Shown piece after piece: positions 1 through 8,221 of a DNA stretch of 49,755 nucleotides. This DNA comes from Pseudomonas fluorescens (GTDB lineage: Bacteria > Pseudomonadota > Gammaproteobacteria > Pseudomonadales > Pseudomonadaceae), in NCBI RefSeq assembly GCF_902497895.1, contig NZ_CABVHQ010000046.1:1-49755 (forward strand). The letters run 5' to 3'. A program made the position numbers and the translations under genes. Position 1 is the stretch's first letter; the number at the start of each line of letters is the position of its first letter. Below the pieces are notes generated by a model, which made no database searches, was not told where the DNA came from, and worked only from the letters and a program-made list of their open reading frames with translations.

Positions 1-357
1 CAGCAATTCCAGCCCGTCGGTGCCGGCCGCTGCCGCGAGACGCGGCGGTAGTGCATCAGCGATGAGTGCCTGCCCGGTGGCCGCGTCCGCCCCACCGCAC
101 AAGTTTGCGAGTAGCGTGCGGTTGCGCGTGCGCTCGATCAGGGTACGCAGCAGGTACATCGCCGCGTCCGCGAGCCCCCAGGCGAGGTTGCAGCCGAGCG
201 CGGCGATCATCATCGTACGTTCCGCCTCCTGGCCAGCCGTCGCCACGCTGATCGTTCCGGTGAAGGTCATCGCCATGAGCAGGCCGAAGATCACCTCCGT
301 GACACGCTCGATCGGATCGAGCACAGGTGCCGGCTTTTGATCTCCAGTGCTTTGCAT
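1..357 (-). CDS. Putative small membrane protein, VIT/CCC1-like (partial, runs off window start)
   Basis: An open frame runs from an ATG at 357 to the first base of the window with no stop, so only the first 119 codons are present. A GAGG ribosome site lies about 8 bases before the ATG. The N-terminus reads LDPIERVTEVIFGLLMAMTF, followed by a hydrophobic stretch with the motif GQEAERTMMIAALGCNLAWG. This resembles a group of small bacterial membrane proteins distantly related to the VIT/CCC1 divalent-metal carriers. At least two membrane segments lie in the visible part (about residues 20-40 and 48-68), then a charged Arg-rich stretch. The resemblance is from memory of the family; function is unknown and transport is only a guess. 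Confidence 0.6.
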   Translation of the reverse strand, partial: MQSTGDQKPAPVLDPIERVTEVIFGLLMAMTFTGTISVATAGQEAERTMMIAALGCNLAWGLADAAMYLLRTLIERTRNRTLLANLCGGADAATGQALIADALPPRLAAAAGTDGLELL

Positions 358-704
358 GTGTCCAACCTCGGCAGATCCGGGCCCGTGTCAGGACCCTTTG
401 GGTGAGGTTCATGGGCCAGATACCGGACCGATTTTCGGGGAAGGTCTTTTCCAGCCCCATTTCATTGTAGTTTGAAACGATCTTGTCGCTGCGATGGCTG
501 GCGTGCTGTCAACTGCGGCGCCCTTTTGCGCGGACTACACTAACCCGGTACCAACGCCCTGGCCTGAAGCCACTTACGGAACAGCCGATTTCAAAAAATT
601 TCGGCAAAATCTGACGTAAATCATTCGCCTTGAATCTCAGTTGCGCGGTGTTCGCGGTTTGTTTCCTCCGCGTTTGAGTAACCAAAGCCGTCAGCGGAGT
701 TTTT
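358..704. other. Intergenic region between divergent genes
   Basis: This 347-base gap separates the minus-strand membrane protein from the plus-strand antiporter, so it should hold two divergent promoters. I see an AT-rich patch near 585-625 with a short imperfect hairpin (GCCGA and TCGGC arms around AAAAAATT). I do not see a convincing -35/-10 pair, operator or RNA gene. Confidence 0.4.
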
Positions 705-2417
705 ATGTTCGTCAGCCTGTTAATCATCCTCGCCTCCTCCCTGGTAGTCATTGCTCTGTTCCATCGCCTGCGATTGCCGCCGGTGCTGGGCTACCTCTGT
801 GTGGGGCTGATGGTCGGGCCGACGGCGTTCGACTGGGTGAACGAAAGCGCAGCGTTGCCGCTCCTCGCCGAACTGGGCGTGGTGTTTTTGCTGTTCTCCC
901 TGGGGTTGGAGTTTTCTCTGTCGAAAATGATTGCACTGCATCAGGTTGTATTTGGCTTCGGCAGCCTTCAAGTGATTTTGTCCGGGGTACTATTGGGCGC
1001 TTTGCTGATGATCTCAGGCATGCCGGCCACATCTGCGTTTTTACTCGGCGGCGGTCTGGCGTTGTCTTCCACGGCCATTGTCAGCAAAGAGCTCGGCAGC
1101 CTCGGTGAGATTTTCAGCAGCCACGGCCAGAATGCCATCGGCGTGTTGCTATTCCAGGACGTGGTGGCGGTGTTGTTGCTGACCCTGGTGCCGGTGTTCG
1201 CTGGCACCAGCGATCAAGCCTGGTATTGGGCATTACCCCTGACGCTGGGCAAGACCCTCGTGCTGTTCGTCGGGCTGTCGCTGACCAGTCGCTGGTTGTT
1301 GCCACACCTGTTTCATGAGGTGGCCGCGTCCCGTTCCGCAGAGCTGTTCGTGCTGCTGGCCCTGGTGATCGTCCTGCTGACCGCCGGGCTGACTCACCTG
1401 ATCGGCCTATCCCCTGCTCTGGGCGCGTTTCTCGCTGGCATGCTGCTGGGGGAAAGCCACTACCGGCATCAGATCGAGGCCGACATCCGCCCCTTTCGCG
1501 ACATCCTGCTCGGAGTGTTCTTCGTCAGTATCGGCATGCTGATCGACTTGCGATTGTTTGCCAGTCACGGCCTGCTGATCCTCGGCCTGACCCTGGGGTT
1601 GCTGCTGATCAAGGGCAGCGTGGTCGCGCTGTTGGTCAAATGGCGCGGTAGTGATAATGAAACCGCTTGGCGCAGCGGCCTGGCATTGGCCCAGGGCGGT
1701 GAGTTCTGCTTTGCACTGATGGCGCAGATGCAGCAAAACCAACTGATGCCCGCCGACCTCGGCGGCCTGTTGCTGGCCGCGACCTTCTGTTCAATGGTGG
1801 TGACGCCGTCGCTGCTGCGCGCCGCCCCTCACATTGCCGCACGTTTGCACCGCAAGCCCAATGAAGAAGCGAAACTCGAGGAAATCAGTGCGCTCAGCGC
1901 GGGGGTGCAGGGCCATGTGGTGATTTGTGGTTACGGTCGTGTGGGGCAATCCATCGGACGTTTTCTGCGCAATGCCCATCAGTCCTACATCGCACTGGAT
2001 AACGACCCGGTACGGGTTCGAGAAGCAGCGGTCGGTGAAAGCAGTGTGCACTACGGCGATTCACATCGTGGTGAACTGCTAGTCGCGGTAGGGCTGGAGC
2101 GCGCCAGTCTGCTGGTAATCGCTGTGGACAAGACGGACACCGCACTGCAGGTGTTGAAAGAGGCACGCCGAATCAACCCGACCGTGCCGATCCTGGTGCG
2201 CACTCGGGACGACAGTCAGAGGGCCGAGTTGAAGGCGGCCGGTGCCAGCGAAGTCGTGCCCGAGTTGCTGGAATCCAGCCTGATGCTCGCCTCTCATGCG
2301 CTGATCATGTTGGGTTTCCCCGAGCAGCAGGTGCAGGACCGGGCCGACCAGGTACGACATGACCGCTATAGCCTGCTGCACGGTTTTTATCCCGGCGCTG
2401 AAGATGACGAATCCTAG
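705..2417 (+). CDS. CPA2-family cation:proton antiporter with TrkA-N domain (KefB/YbaL-like)
   Basis: Inner-membrane monovalent cation/proton antiporter of the CPA2 family, 570 residues. The first ~385 residues are strongly hydrophobic and fit the 12-13 helix Na+/H+ exchanger fold. The core motif FQDVVAV near residue 150 matches the Gln-Asp pair seen in KefB/KefC-type carriers. From about residue 402 a Rossmann-type TrkA-N (RCK) domain begins with GYGRVGQ, a nucleotide-binding GxGxxG loop, which normally gates the carrier in response to NAD(H) or a related ligand. Start chosen at the ATG with GGAG five bases upstream. No kefF/kefG-like partner gene is adjacent, so a YbaL-like role in K+ or pH homeostasis is more likely than glutathione-gated Kef. 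The exact ion is not visible. Confidence 0.9.
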   Translation: MFVSLLIILASSLVVIALFHRLRLPPVLGYLCVGLMVGPTAFDWVNESAALPLLAELGVVFLLFSLGLEFSLSKMIALHQVVFGFGSLQVILSGVLLGALLMISGMPATSAFLLGGGLALSSTAIVSKELGSLGEIFSSHGQNAIGVLLFQDVVAVLLLTLVPVFAGTSDQAWYWALPLTLGKTLVLFVGLSLTSRWLLPHLFHEVAASRSAELFVLLALVIVLLTAGLTHLIGLSPALGAFLAGMLLGESHYRHQIEADIRPFRDILLGVFFVSIGMLIDLRLFASHGLLILGLTLGLLLIKGSVVALLVKWRGSDNETAWRSGLALAQGGEFCFALMAQMQQNQLMPADLGGLLLAATFCSMVVTPSLLRAAPHIAARLHRKPNEEAKLEEISALSAGVQGHVVICGYGRVGQSIGRFLRNAHQSYIALDNDPVRVREAAVGESSVHYGDSHRGELLVAVGLERASLLVIAVDKTDTALQVLKEARRINPTVPILVRTRDDSQRAELKAAGASEVVPELLESSLMLASHALIMLGFPEQQVQDRADQVRHDRYSLLHGFYPGAEDDES

Positions 2418-2462
2418 TCAGTACAAAATCGTCTTTCACTAACAATGGAGTGTCGTCATGCA

Positions 2463-2504
2463 TTGATCTAAGGCAGCTGTTTGAATTGCGAGCAGATTTA
2501 TTCT
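2463..2504 (+). promoter_or_regulatory. ANR-type promoter of the arc operon
   Basis: TTGAT at 2463-2467, four bases, then GGCAG at 2472-2476 resembles the ANR/FNR box TTGAT-N4-ATCAA, with a good left half and a weak right half. A -10-like TATTCT sits at 2499-2504, predicting a start near 2511. The box centre (2469.5) is then 41.5 bases upstream, the standard position for ANR activation. Anaerobic ANR control of arcDABC is established in P. aeruginosa; its presence here is inferred. Confidence 0.55.
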
Positions 2505-2537
2505 GTTGTCTCTTTTCTCCTGCATTGGAGTCATGCA

Positions 2538-3965
2538 ATGTCTGAATCTCCCGGAAAACTCCGGCTGGGCGCATTAGTCGCGCTGGTGGTCGGCTCGATG
2601 ATTGGCGGCGGGATCTTTTCGCTGCCGCAAAACATGGCGGCCAGTGCCGATGTCGGTGCCGTGTTGATTGGCTGGGCCATTACCGCCGTGGGCATGTTGA
2701 CCCTGGCCTTTGTGTTCCAGACCCTGGCCAATCGCAAGCCTGATCTTGACGGGGGTGTCTACGCCTATGCCAAGGCCGGATTCGGTGACTACATGGGCTT
2801 CTCATCCGCCTGGGGCTACTGGATCAGCGCCTGGCTGGGCAACGTCGGCTACTTCGTGCTGCTGTTCAGTACCCTCGGCTATTTCTTCCCGATCTTTGGC
2901 GAAGGCAACACCCTGGCCGCGGTGATCGGTGCATCGGTGTTGCTCTGGGCCGTGCATTTCCTGGTGCTGCGAGGGATCAAGGAAGCGGCATTCTTCAACC
3001 TGGTGACCACGGTCGCCAAGGTCGTGCCGCTGGTTCTATTCGTGTTGATCGCGGTGTTCGCGTTCAAGCTGGACATCTTCACCGCCGACATCTGGGGCCT
3101 GAAAAACCCGGACCTGGGCAGCGTGATGGACCAGGTCCGGAACATGATGCTGGTCACTGTCTGGGTGTTCATCGGCATTGAAGGCGCGAGCATCTTCTCC
3201 GCCCGTGCCGAGAAGCGTTCGGATGTCGGCAAGGCGACTGTGATCGGCTTCATCACCGTGCTGCTGTTTCTGGTACTGGTGAACGTACTGTCGCTGGGCA
3301 TCATGACTCAACCTACACTTGCCAAGCTGCAGAACCCGTCGATGGCCGCCGTGCTGGAGCACGTGGTCGGTCACTGGGGTGCGGTGCTGATCAGCGTCGG
3401 CTTGATCATCTCGCTGCTCGGGGCGCTGCTGTCGTGGGTGCTGCTGTGTGCCGAGATCATGTTCGCCGCCGCCAAGGACCACACCATGCCGGCGTTCCTG
3501 CGCAAGGAAAACGCCAATCAGGTGCCGGTCAACGCCTTGTGGCTGACCAACGCCATGGTCCAGATTTTCCTGATCATCACGCTGTTCTCGGCCAGTACTT
3601 ACCTGTCGCTGATCTACCTCGCCACCTCGATGATCCTGGTGCCTTACCTGTGGTCCGCGGCCTACGCGTTGCTGCTGGCGGTGCGCGGCGAGAGTTATGA
3701 AAACGCCCTCGCCGAACGCAAGAAAGACCTGGTCATCGGCGCCATCGCGTTGATTTATGCGGTCTGGCTGATCTATGCCGGCGGCGTCAAATACCTGTTG
3801 CTCTCCGCACTGCTCTATGCCCCCGGCGCGATTCTGTTCGCCAAGGCCAAGCTTGAAGTCAACAAACCGGTTTTCACCAACGTCGAGAAGCTGATTTTCG
3901 CCGCAGTCGTCGTGGGCGCCCTGGTGGCAGCTTACGGACTGTATGACGGCTTCCTGACCCTGTAA
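2538..3965 (+). CDS. arcD: Arginine/ornithine antiporter
   Basis: First gene of the arginine deiminase operon. It exchanges external arginine for internal ornithine across the inner membrane, so uptake costs no energy. The 475-residue protein is almost wholly hydrophobic, with the N-terminal APC-superfamily signature GSMIGGGIFSLPQ and about 12-13 predicted helices; P. aeruginosa ArcD is of similar length. I chose the ATG at 2538 (MSESPGKLRLG) because GGAG lies seven bases upstream; an in-frame start at 2481 would add a 19-residue tail with no ribosome site. The stop is 35 bases before arcA. Gene order arcD-arcA-arcB-arcC is the Pseudomonas arrangement, which makes the assignment secure. Confidence 0.95.
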   Translation: MSESPGKLRLGALVALVVGSMIGGGIFSLPQNMAASADVGAVLIGWAITAVGMLTLAFVFQTLANRKPDLDGGVYAYAKAGFGDYMGFSSAWGYWISAWLGNVGYFVLLFSTLGYFFPIFGEGNTLAAVIGASVLLWAVHFLVLRGIKEAAFFNLVTTVAKVVPLVLFVLIAVFAFKLDIFTADIWGLKNPDLGSVMDQVRNMMLVTVWVFIGIEGASIFSARAEKRSDVGKATVIGFITVLLFLVLVNVLSLGIMTQPTLAKLQNPSMAAVLEHVVGHWGAVLISVGLIISLLGALLSWVLLCAEIMFAAAKDHTMPAFLRKENANQVPVNALWLTNAMVQIFLIITLFSASTYLSLIYLATSMILVPYLWSAAYALLLAVRGESYENALAERKKDLVIGAIALIYAVWLIYAGGVKYLLLSALLYAPGAILFAKAKLEVNKPVFTNVEKLIFAAVVVGALVAAYGLYDGFLTL

Positions 3966-4000
3966 CACCTGAATGATTTGTCATCTGGAGGATCACTGTA

Positions 4001-5257
4001 ATGACCACGGAAAAAGTTAAGTACGGCGTCCACTCCGAGGCCGGCAAACTACGTAAAGTCATGGTTTGCTCCCCCGGCCTGGCCCATCAGCGGCTGACCC
4101 CGAACAACTGCGACGAACTGCTGTTCGATGATGTGTTGTGGGTCGCCCAGGCCAAGCGCGACCACTTCGACTTCGTCACCAAAATGCGCGAACGCAACAT
4201 CGATGTGCTGGAAATGCATAACCTGCTGACCGACATCGTGGCTATCCCTGAAGCCCTGGACTGGATTCTGCAGCGCAAGATCACCGCCAATTCGGTGGGT
4301 CTGGGCCTGGTCAACGAAACCGGCTCGTGGCTGCGTAGCCTGGAGCCGCGCAAGATCGCCGAATTCCTGATTGGCGGCGTGTCCGCCGATGATCTGCCGG
4401 ACAGCTTCGGCGGCAAGACCATCCAGATGTTCCGCGATTTCCTCGGCCACTCGAGCTTCATTCTGCCACCGCTGCCCAACACCCAGTTCACCCGCGACAC
4501 CACCTGCTGGATCTATGGTGGCGTGACGCTCAACCCAATGTACTGGCCGGCCCGCCGTCAGGAAACCCTGCTGGCCAGCGCCATCTACAAATTCCACCCG
4601 CAGTTCACCAACGCCGACTTCCAGGTCTGGTACGGCGACCCGGACCAGGAACACGGCAGTTCCACCCTTGAAGGCGGCGACGTGATGCCGATCGGCAACG
4701 GTGTGGTATTGATTGGCATGGGCGAGCGTTCGTCCCGTCAGGCCATCGGCCAACTGGCGGTGAACCTGTTCAAAAACAAAGCAGTGGAACGGGTCATCGT
4801 GGCCGGCCTGCCGAAATCCCGCGCGGCGATGCACCTGGACACGGTATTCAGCTTCTGCGACCGCGACCTGGTGACCATATTCCCGGAAGTGGTGAACCAG
4901 ATTGTCGCCTTCAGCCTGCGCCCTGACGAAAGCAGACCGGGCGGCATCGACATCTGTCGCGAAGACACCAGCTTCCTCGACACCGTCGCCGCAGCGCTCA
5001 ATCTGAAAACCCTGCGAGTGGTCGAAACCGGCGGCAACAGCTTCGCCGCCGAGCGCGAACAGTGGGACGACGGCAACAACGTGGTGGCCGTGGAACCCGG
5101 CGTAGTGATCGGTTACGACCGCAACACCTACACCAACACCCTGCTACGCAAGGCCGGTGTCGAAGTCATCACCATTACCGCCGGCGAACTGGGCCGCGGC
5201 CGTGGCGGCGGCCATTGCATGACCTGCCCGATCATCCGCGACCCGATCGACTACTGA
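4001..5257 (+). CDS. arcA: Arginine deiminase
   Basis: Cytoplasmic hydrolase converting L-arginine to citrulline and ammonia, first enzymatic step of arginine fermentation. The 418-residue length equals that of P. aeruginosa ArcA. The nucleophilic cysteine is residue 406 in the C-terminal motif GGGHCMTCPI, the same number as in the P. aeruginosa enzyme. The substrate-binding segments FTRDTTCWIYGG and MHLDTVFSFCDRD carry the expected Asp and His residues. GGAGG is nine bases upstream of the ATG. It follows arcD and is separated from arcB by 78 bases containing a strong hairpin. Expected to be co-regulated with arcD by low oxygen. Confidence 0.97.
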   Translation: MTTEKVKYGVHSEAGKLRKVMVCSPGLAHQRLTPNNCDELLFDDVLWVAQAKRDHFDFVTKMRERNIDVLEMHNLLTDIVAIPEALDWILQRKITANSVGLGLVNETGSWLRSLEPRKIAEFLIGGVSADDLPDSFGGKTIQMFRDFLGHSSFILPPLPNTQFTRDTTCWIYGGVTLNPMYWPARRQETLLASAIYKFHPQFTNADFQVWYGDPDQEHGSSTLEGGDVMPIGNGVVLIGMGERSSRQAIGQLAVNLFKNKAVERVIVAGLPKSRAAMHLDTVFSFCDRDLVTIFPEVVNQIVAFSLRPDESRPGGIDICREDTSFLDTVAAALNLKTLRVVETGGNSFAAEREQWDDGNNVVAVEPGVVIGYDRNTYTNTLLRKAGVEVITITAGELGRGRGGGHCMTCPIIRDPIDY

Positions 5258-5273
5258 CCCATCAATTGACGTG

Positions 5274-5306
5274 CTTGCCGCGGCTCTCACGAAGAGCCTC
5301 GGCAAG
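5274..5306 (+). other. Intercistronic hairpin between arcA and arcB
   Basis: Inverted repeat with 14-base arms (5274-5287 and 5293-5306, 13 of 14 pairing) and a 5-base loop (5288-5292). No U-tract follows, so it is not a classic terminator. Such a stem can protect the 3' end of upstream message and set the ratio of arcDA to arcBC; processing of the arc transcript is known in P. aeruginosa. Its role here is inference. Confidence 0.7.
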
Positions 5307-5335
5307 TGGACGACCGACATCCAAGGAGATCCATC

Positions 5336-6346
5336 ATGGCTTTCAATATGCGCAACCGCAGCCTGCTCTCGCTGATGCACCACACCACTCGCGAGCTGCA
5401 TTACCTGCTGGACCTGTCCCGCGACCTGAAACGCGCCAAGTACACCGGCACCGAACGGCCGCACCTCAAAGGCAAGAACATCGCGCTGATTTTCGAAAAA
5501 ACCTCGACCCGCACCCGCTGCGCCTTCGAAGTCGCGGCCCATGACCAGGGCGCTCACGTCACCTACATCGACCCGGTGTCGTCGCAGATCGGCCACAAAG
5601 AAAGCATGAAAGACACCGCCCGGGTGCTGGGCCGGATGTTCGATGCCATCGAATACCGTGGCTTCGAACAGGAAATCGTCGAGGAGCTGGCCCAGTTCGC
5701 CGGCGTGCCGGTGTTCAACGGCCTGACCGCCGAATTCCACCCGACGCAAATGATCGCCGACACCCTGACCATGCGCGAACACAGCGACAAGCCGCTGCAC
5801 GACATCAGCTATGCCTACCTGGGTGACGCGCGCTACAACATGGGCAACTCGCTGCTGATGATCGGCGCCAAGCTGGGCATGGACGTGCGCATCGCCGCTC
5901 CCAAAGCCCTGTGGCCCCATGCCGACTTCATCGCCCAGTGCAAAGCCTTCGCCGAAGACAGCGGCGCGCGCATCACCATCACCGAAGACCCGCTGGCCGC
6001 GGTCAAGGGTGTCGACTTTATCCACACCGATATCTGGGTCTCCATGGGTGAACCGGTGGAAGCCTGGGACGAGCGGATCGAGCAACTGCTGCCGTACCAG
6101 GTCAACGCCAGGATGATGAAGGCCTCGGGCAACCCCCGGGTGAAATTCATGCACTGCCTGCCGGCCTTCCACAACAGCGAAACCAAGGTCGGCAAGGACA
6201 TCGCCGCGCGTTATCCGCACCTGGCCAATGGCGTTGAAGTCACCGAAGAGGTGTTCGAATCGCCGGCCAACATCGCCTTCGAGCAGGCAGAAAACCGCAT
6301 GCACACGATCAAGGCGATCCTGGTGTCGGCGCTGGCGGATATCTAA
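5336..6346 (+). CDS. arcB: Catabolic ornithine carbamoyltransferase
   Basis: Cytoplasmic enzyme that phosphorolyses citrulline to ornithine and carbamoyl phosphate. The 336 residues match the P. aeruginosa catabolic enzyme. The carbamoyl-phosphate motif STRTR is at residues 57-61 and the ornithine-site motif HCLPAFH is near residue 272. Glu106 (Glu105 without the initiator Met), in the segment DAIEYRG, corresponds to the residue known to be needed for the cooperative, catabolism-biased behaviour of P. aeruginosa ArcB; its presence argues for the catabolic form rather than anabolic ArgF. I chose the ATG at 5336, preceded by AAGGAG, over an upstream in-frame codon that would add ten residues. 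Confidence 0.96.
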   Translation: MAFNMRNRSLLSLMHHTTRELHYLLDLSRDLKRAKYTGTERPHLKGKNIALIFEKTSTRTRCAFEVAAHDQGAHVTYIDPVSSQIGHKESMKDTARVLGRMFDAIEYRGFEQEIVEELAQFAGVPVFNGLTAEFHPTQMIADTLTMREHSDKPLHDISYAYLGDARYNMGNSLLMIGAKLGMDVRIAAPKALWPHADFIAQCKAFAEDSGARITITEDPLAAVKGVDFIHTDIWVSMGEPVEAWDERIEQLLPYQVNARMMKASGNPRVKFMHCLPAFHNSETKVGKDIAARYPHLANGVEVTEEVFESPANIAFEQAENRMHTIKAILVSALADI

Positions 6347-6380
6347 CGGCTGACCACTTTTCATGATCTGCCACTGACTT

Positions 6381-6482
6381 GTAGGAGCTGCCGCAGGCTG
6401 CGATCTTTTGATCTTCCCAATAGGCGACTCGTCGCCTGAACTGGCGCCAAGTCAAAAGATCGCAGCCTGCGGCAGCTCCTAC
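6381..6482. repeat. REP doublet (REPIN-like), GTAGGAGCTGCCG family
   Basis: Two REP sequences in inverted orientation (6381-6411 and 6452-6482), nearly perfect complements, separated by about 40 bases containing a smaller palindrome (GGCGAC/GTCGCC). It lies inside the arc operon between arcB and arcC. The same loop and right arm recur at 49464-49534, and single arms at 32772-32915. REP doublets are abundant in fluorescent pseudomonads and are mobilised by REP-associated tyrosine transposases. Confidence 0.9.
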
Positions 6483-6513
6483 GGGATCTCCGAAACTCTA
6501 GAAGGACTGCATC

Positions 6514-7443
6514 ATGCGCATCGTCGTTGCTCTGGGTGGTAACGCCCTCCTGCGTCGTGGTGAACCCATGACCGCGGACAATCAACGCATCAACATCCGT
6601 ACCGCTACCGAACAGATCGCCAGGATTCATCCCGGCAACGAGCTGGTCATCGCCCACGGTAATGGCCCGCAGGTCGGCCTGCTGTCGTTGCAGGCGGCCG
6701 CCTACACCTCGGTAACGCCCTACCCGCTGGATGTCCTCGGTGCCGAAACCGAAGGCATGATCGGTTACATCATCGAACAGGAACTGGGCAACCTGTTGGA
6801 CTTCGAGGTGCCCTTCGCCACCCTGCTGACCCAGGTCGAAGTCGACCCCCAGGACCCGGCCTTCCAGAACCCGAGCAAGCCCATCGGCCCGGTCTACGCC
6901 AAGGCCGATGCGGAACGACTCGCGGCGGAAAAAGGCTGGAGCATCGCCCCGGACGGCGACAAGTTCCGCCGCGTGGTGGCCAGCCCGAAACCCAAGCGCA
7001 TCTTCGAGATCCGTCCGATCAAGTGGTTGCTGGAAAAAGGCAGCATCGTGATCTGCGCTGGCGGCGGCGGCATCCCGACCATGTATGGCGCCAGTGGCAA
7101 ACTCCAGGGGGTGGAAGCGGTGATCGACAAGGACCTGTGCTCGGCGCTGTTGGCCGAACAGCTGGACAGTGATTTGCTGGTGATCGCCACCGACGTCAAC
7201 GCGGCGTTTGTCGACTGGGGCCAACCAACCCAGAAGGCCATTGCCCAGGCCCACCCGGACGAGCTGGAACTTCTGGGCTTCGCCGCCGGCTCCATGGGGC
7301 CGAAGGTTCAGGCCGCGTGCGAGTTCGCCCGCAACACTGGAAAAGTCGCGGTGATCGGTTCACTCTCGGACATCGAAGCGATCGTCCAGGGCAAGGCCGG
7401 CACCCGCATCAGCACGGCGAAACCTGGAATCACCTACCAATAA
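6514..7443 (+). CDS. arcC: Carbamate kinase
   Basis: Last enzyme of the arginine deiminase pathway: transfers phosphate from carbamoyl phosphate to ADP, giving ATP, ammonia and CO2. The 309-residue protein has the amino-acid-kinase fold signatures of carbamate kinases: GGNALLRRGEPM at the N-terminus, the nucleotide loop AHGNGPQVGLL near residue 47, and the GGGGIP motif near residue 183. Start ATG at 6514 with AGAAGGA upstream. It is separated from arcB by a 167-base gap filled by a REP doublet, so the message must read through a large stem-loop; this may reduce arcC relative to arcAB. Confidence 0.96.
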   Translation: MRIVVALGGNALLRRGEPMTADNQRINIRTATEQIARIHPGNELVIAHGNGPQVGLLSLQAAAYTSVTPYPLDVLGAETEGMIGYIIEQELGNLLDFEVPFATLLTQVEVDPQDPAFQNPSKPIGPVYAKADAERLAAEKGWSIAPDGDKFRRVVASPKPKRIFEIRPIKWLLEKGSIVICAGGGGIPTMYGASGKLQGVEAVIDKDLCSALLAEQLDSDLLVIATDVNAAFVDWGQPTQKAIAQAHPDELELLGFAAGSMGPKVQAACEFARNTGKVAVIGSLSDIEAIVQGKAGTRISTAKPGITYQ

Positions 7444-7450
7444 AAACCTC

Positions 7451-7473
7451 GGGGCAGGATCCTCGCCTGCCCC
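7451..7473 (+). other. Hairpin downstream of arcC
   Basis: GGGGCAGG at 7451-7458 pairs with CCTGCCCC at 7466-7473 around a seven-base loop. No U-run follows directly (the next T-run is about 15 bases on), so it is at most an attenuator or processing site between arcC and the DUF5064 gene. Confidence 0.55.
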
Positions 7474-7505
7474 CCACTTCAATACCTTTTGAAGGAGAGA
7501 CGCCA

Positions 7506-7868
7506 ATGGCCACGTTCGAGCCCGGTCATCTGCACATCGAGCGCCACGCGCTGAACAAGGACGATGTCAGCTACAACGTGTGCATCGACTATGAAGTCAC
7601 CCAGGATCCCAAGGAGGGCAAAGGCATGCTCTTCACGATGCATGGCAGCATCCAGGGCAAGGATCTGAAAGAATCATTCTTCCTGCCCAAGGATCAGGCT
7701 TACAACTTCGCCAGCAACGTCACGAAAATCGCAGAGAAGCACGGCATTCCCAAGGCGCTGAGCAGTATCGGTTCGTCACACAAGGACTACGACGCGATGT
7801 TCGAAGATGTGCGGGTGCAGCTGAATATGAAGTCGGGGGACCCGGTGAAGCCTGAGCATCTGGAATGA
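7506..7868 (+). CDS. DUF5064 family protein
   Basis: A 120-residue soluble protein beginning MATFEPGHLHIERHALN, with GAAGGAGAG just upstream of the ATG at 7506. It resembles the Pseudomonas-restricted DUF5064 family, whose function is not known. No signal peptide, membrane segment or metal-binding cluster is evident; the sequence is charged and ends with KPEHLE. It follows arcC by 62 bases in the same direction and may be the fifth cistron of the arc operon, but the intervening hairpin leaves open an independent promoter. A role in arginine fermentation is only suggested by position. Confidence 0.8.
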   Translation: MATFEPGHLHIERHALNKDDVSYNVCIDYEVTQDPKEGKGMLFTMHGSIQGKDLKESFFLPKDQAYNFASNVTKIAEKHGIPKALSSIGSSHKDYDAMFEDVRVQLNMKSGDPVKPEHLE

Positions 7869-7877
7869 ATCCGAAGA

Positions 7878-8045
7878 CCACCCCTCACCCTAACCCTCTC
7901 CCCAAGGGGGAGAGGGGACTGACCGCGTAGTTTTTTCGAGGTACTGCGACCTGAACGACCGAGTCGAACTCAGGTTCTGAATAGCCCCCGATCTGCTCCC
8001 TTTCCCCCTCTCCCCCTTGGGGAGAGGGTTGGGGGTGAGGGGTGG
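7878..8045. repeat. Long inverted repeat, CCCTCACCCTAACCCTCTCCCC family
   Basis: Arms of about 40 bases at 7878-7917 and 8005-8045 are near-perfect reverse complements, and each arm is itself self-complementary (CTCTCCCC..GGGGAGAG). About 87 bases lie between. This looks like another class of Pseudomonas intergenic palindromic doublet. It sits between the convergent DUF5064 and acyl-CoA ligase genes, where it could act as a two-way transcription barrier. Confidence 0.85.
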
Positions 8046-8221
8046 CTTTTGAATCCTCCAGTGTTCTCCGGATTTCACCTCCACCACTCCTCCAAGTCAT
8101 ACTTGCCACTCTCCGCACTCAAGAACCAAAAACCGCCCCGACTTCGTCAGCCCTGAACGGGAGGCAAACGGAAAAGCTTGTAAGCCTGGACCTGGAACAA
8201 CCTACAGTTGGCAGAAGGGGG
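8046..8221. other. Non-coding remainder of the 7869-8221 gap
   Basis: Between the inverted repeat and the 3' end of the acyl-CoA ligase gene I see no credible gene, hairpin with U-run or known repeat. Confidence 0.4.

Noticed and set aside
2451..2466. ArgR binding site upstream of arcD
   Set aside because: TGTCGT is present, but the AA expected eight bases later is absent; P. aeruginosa ArgR sites need a better match.
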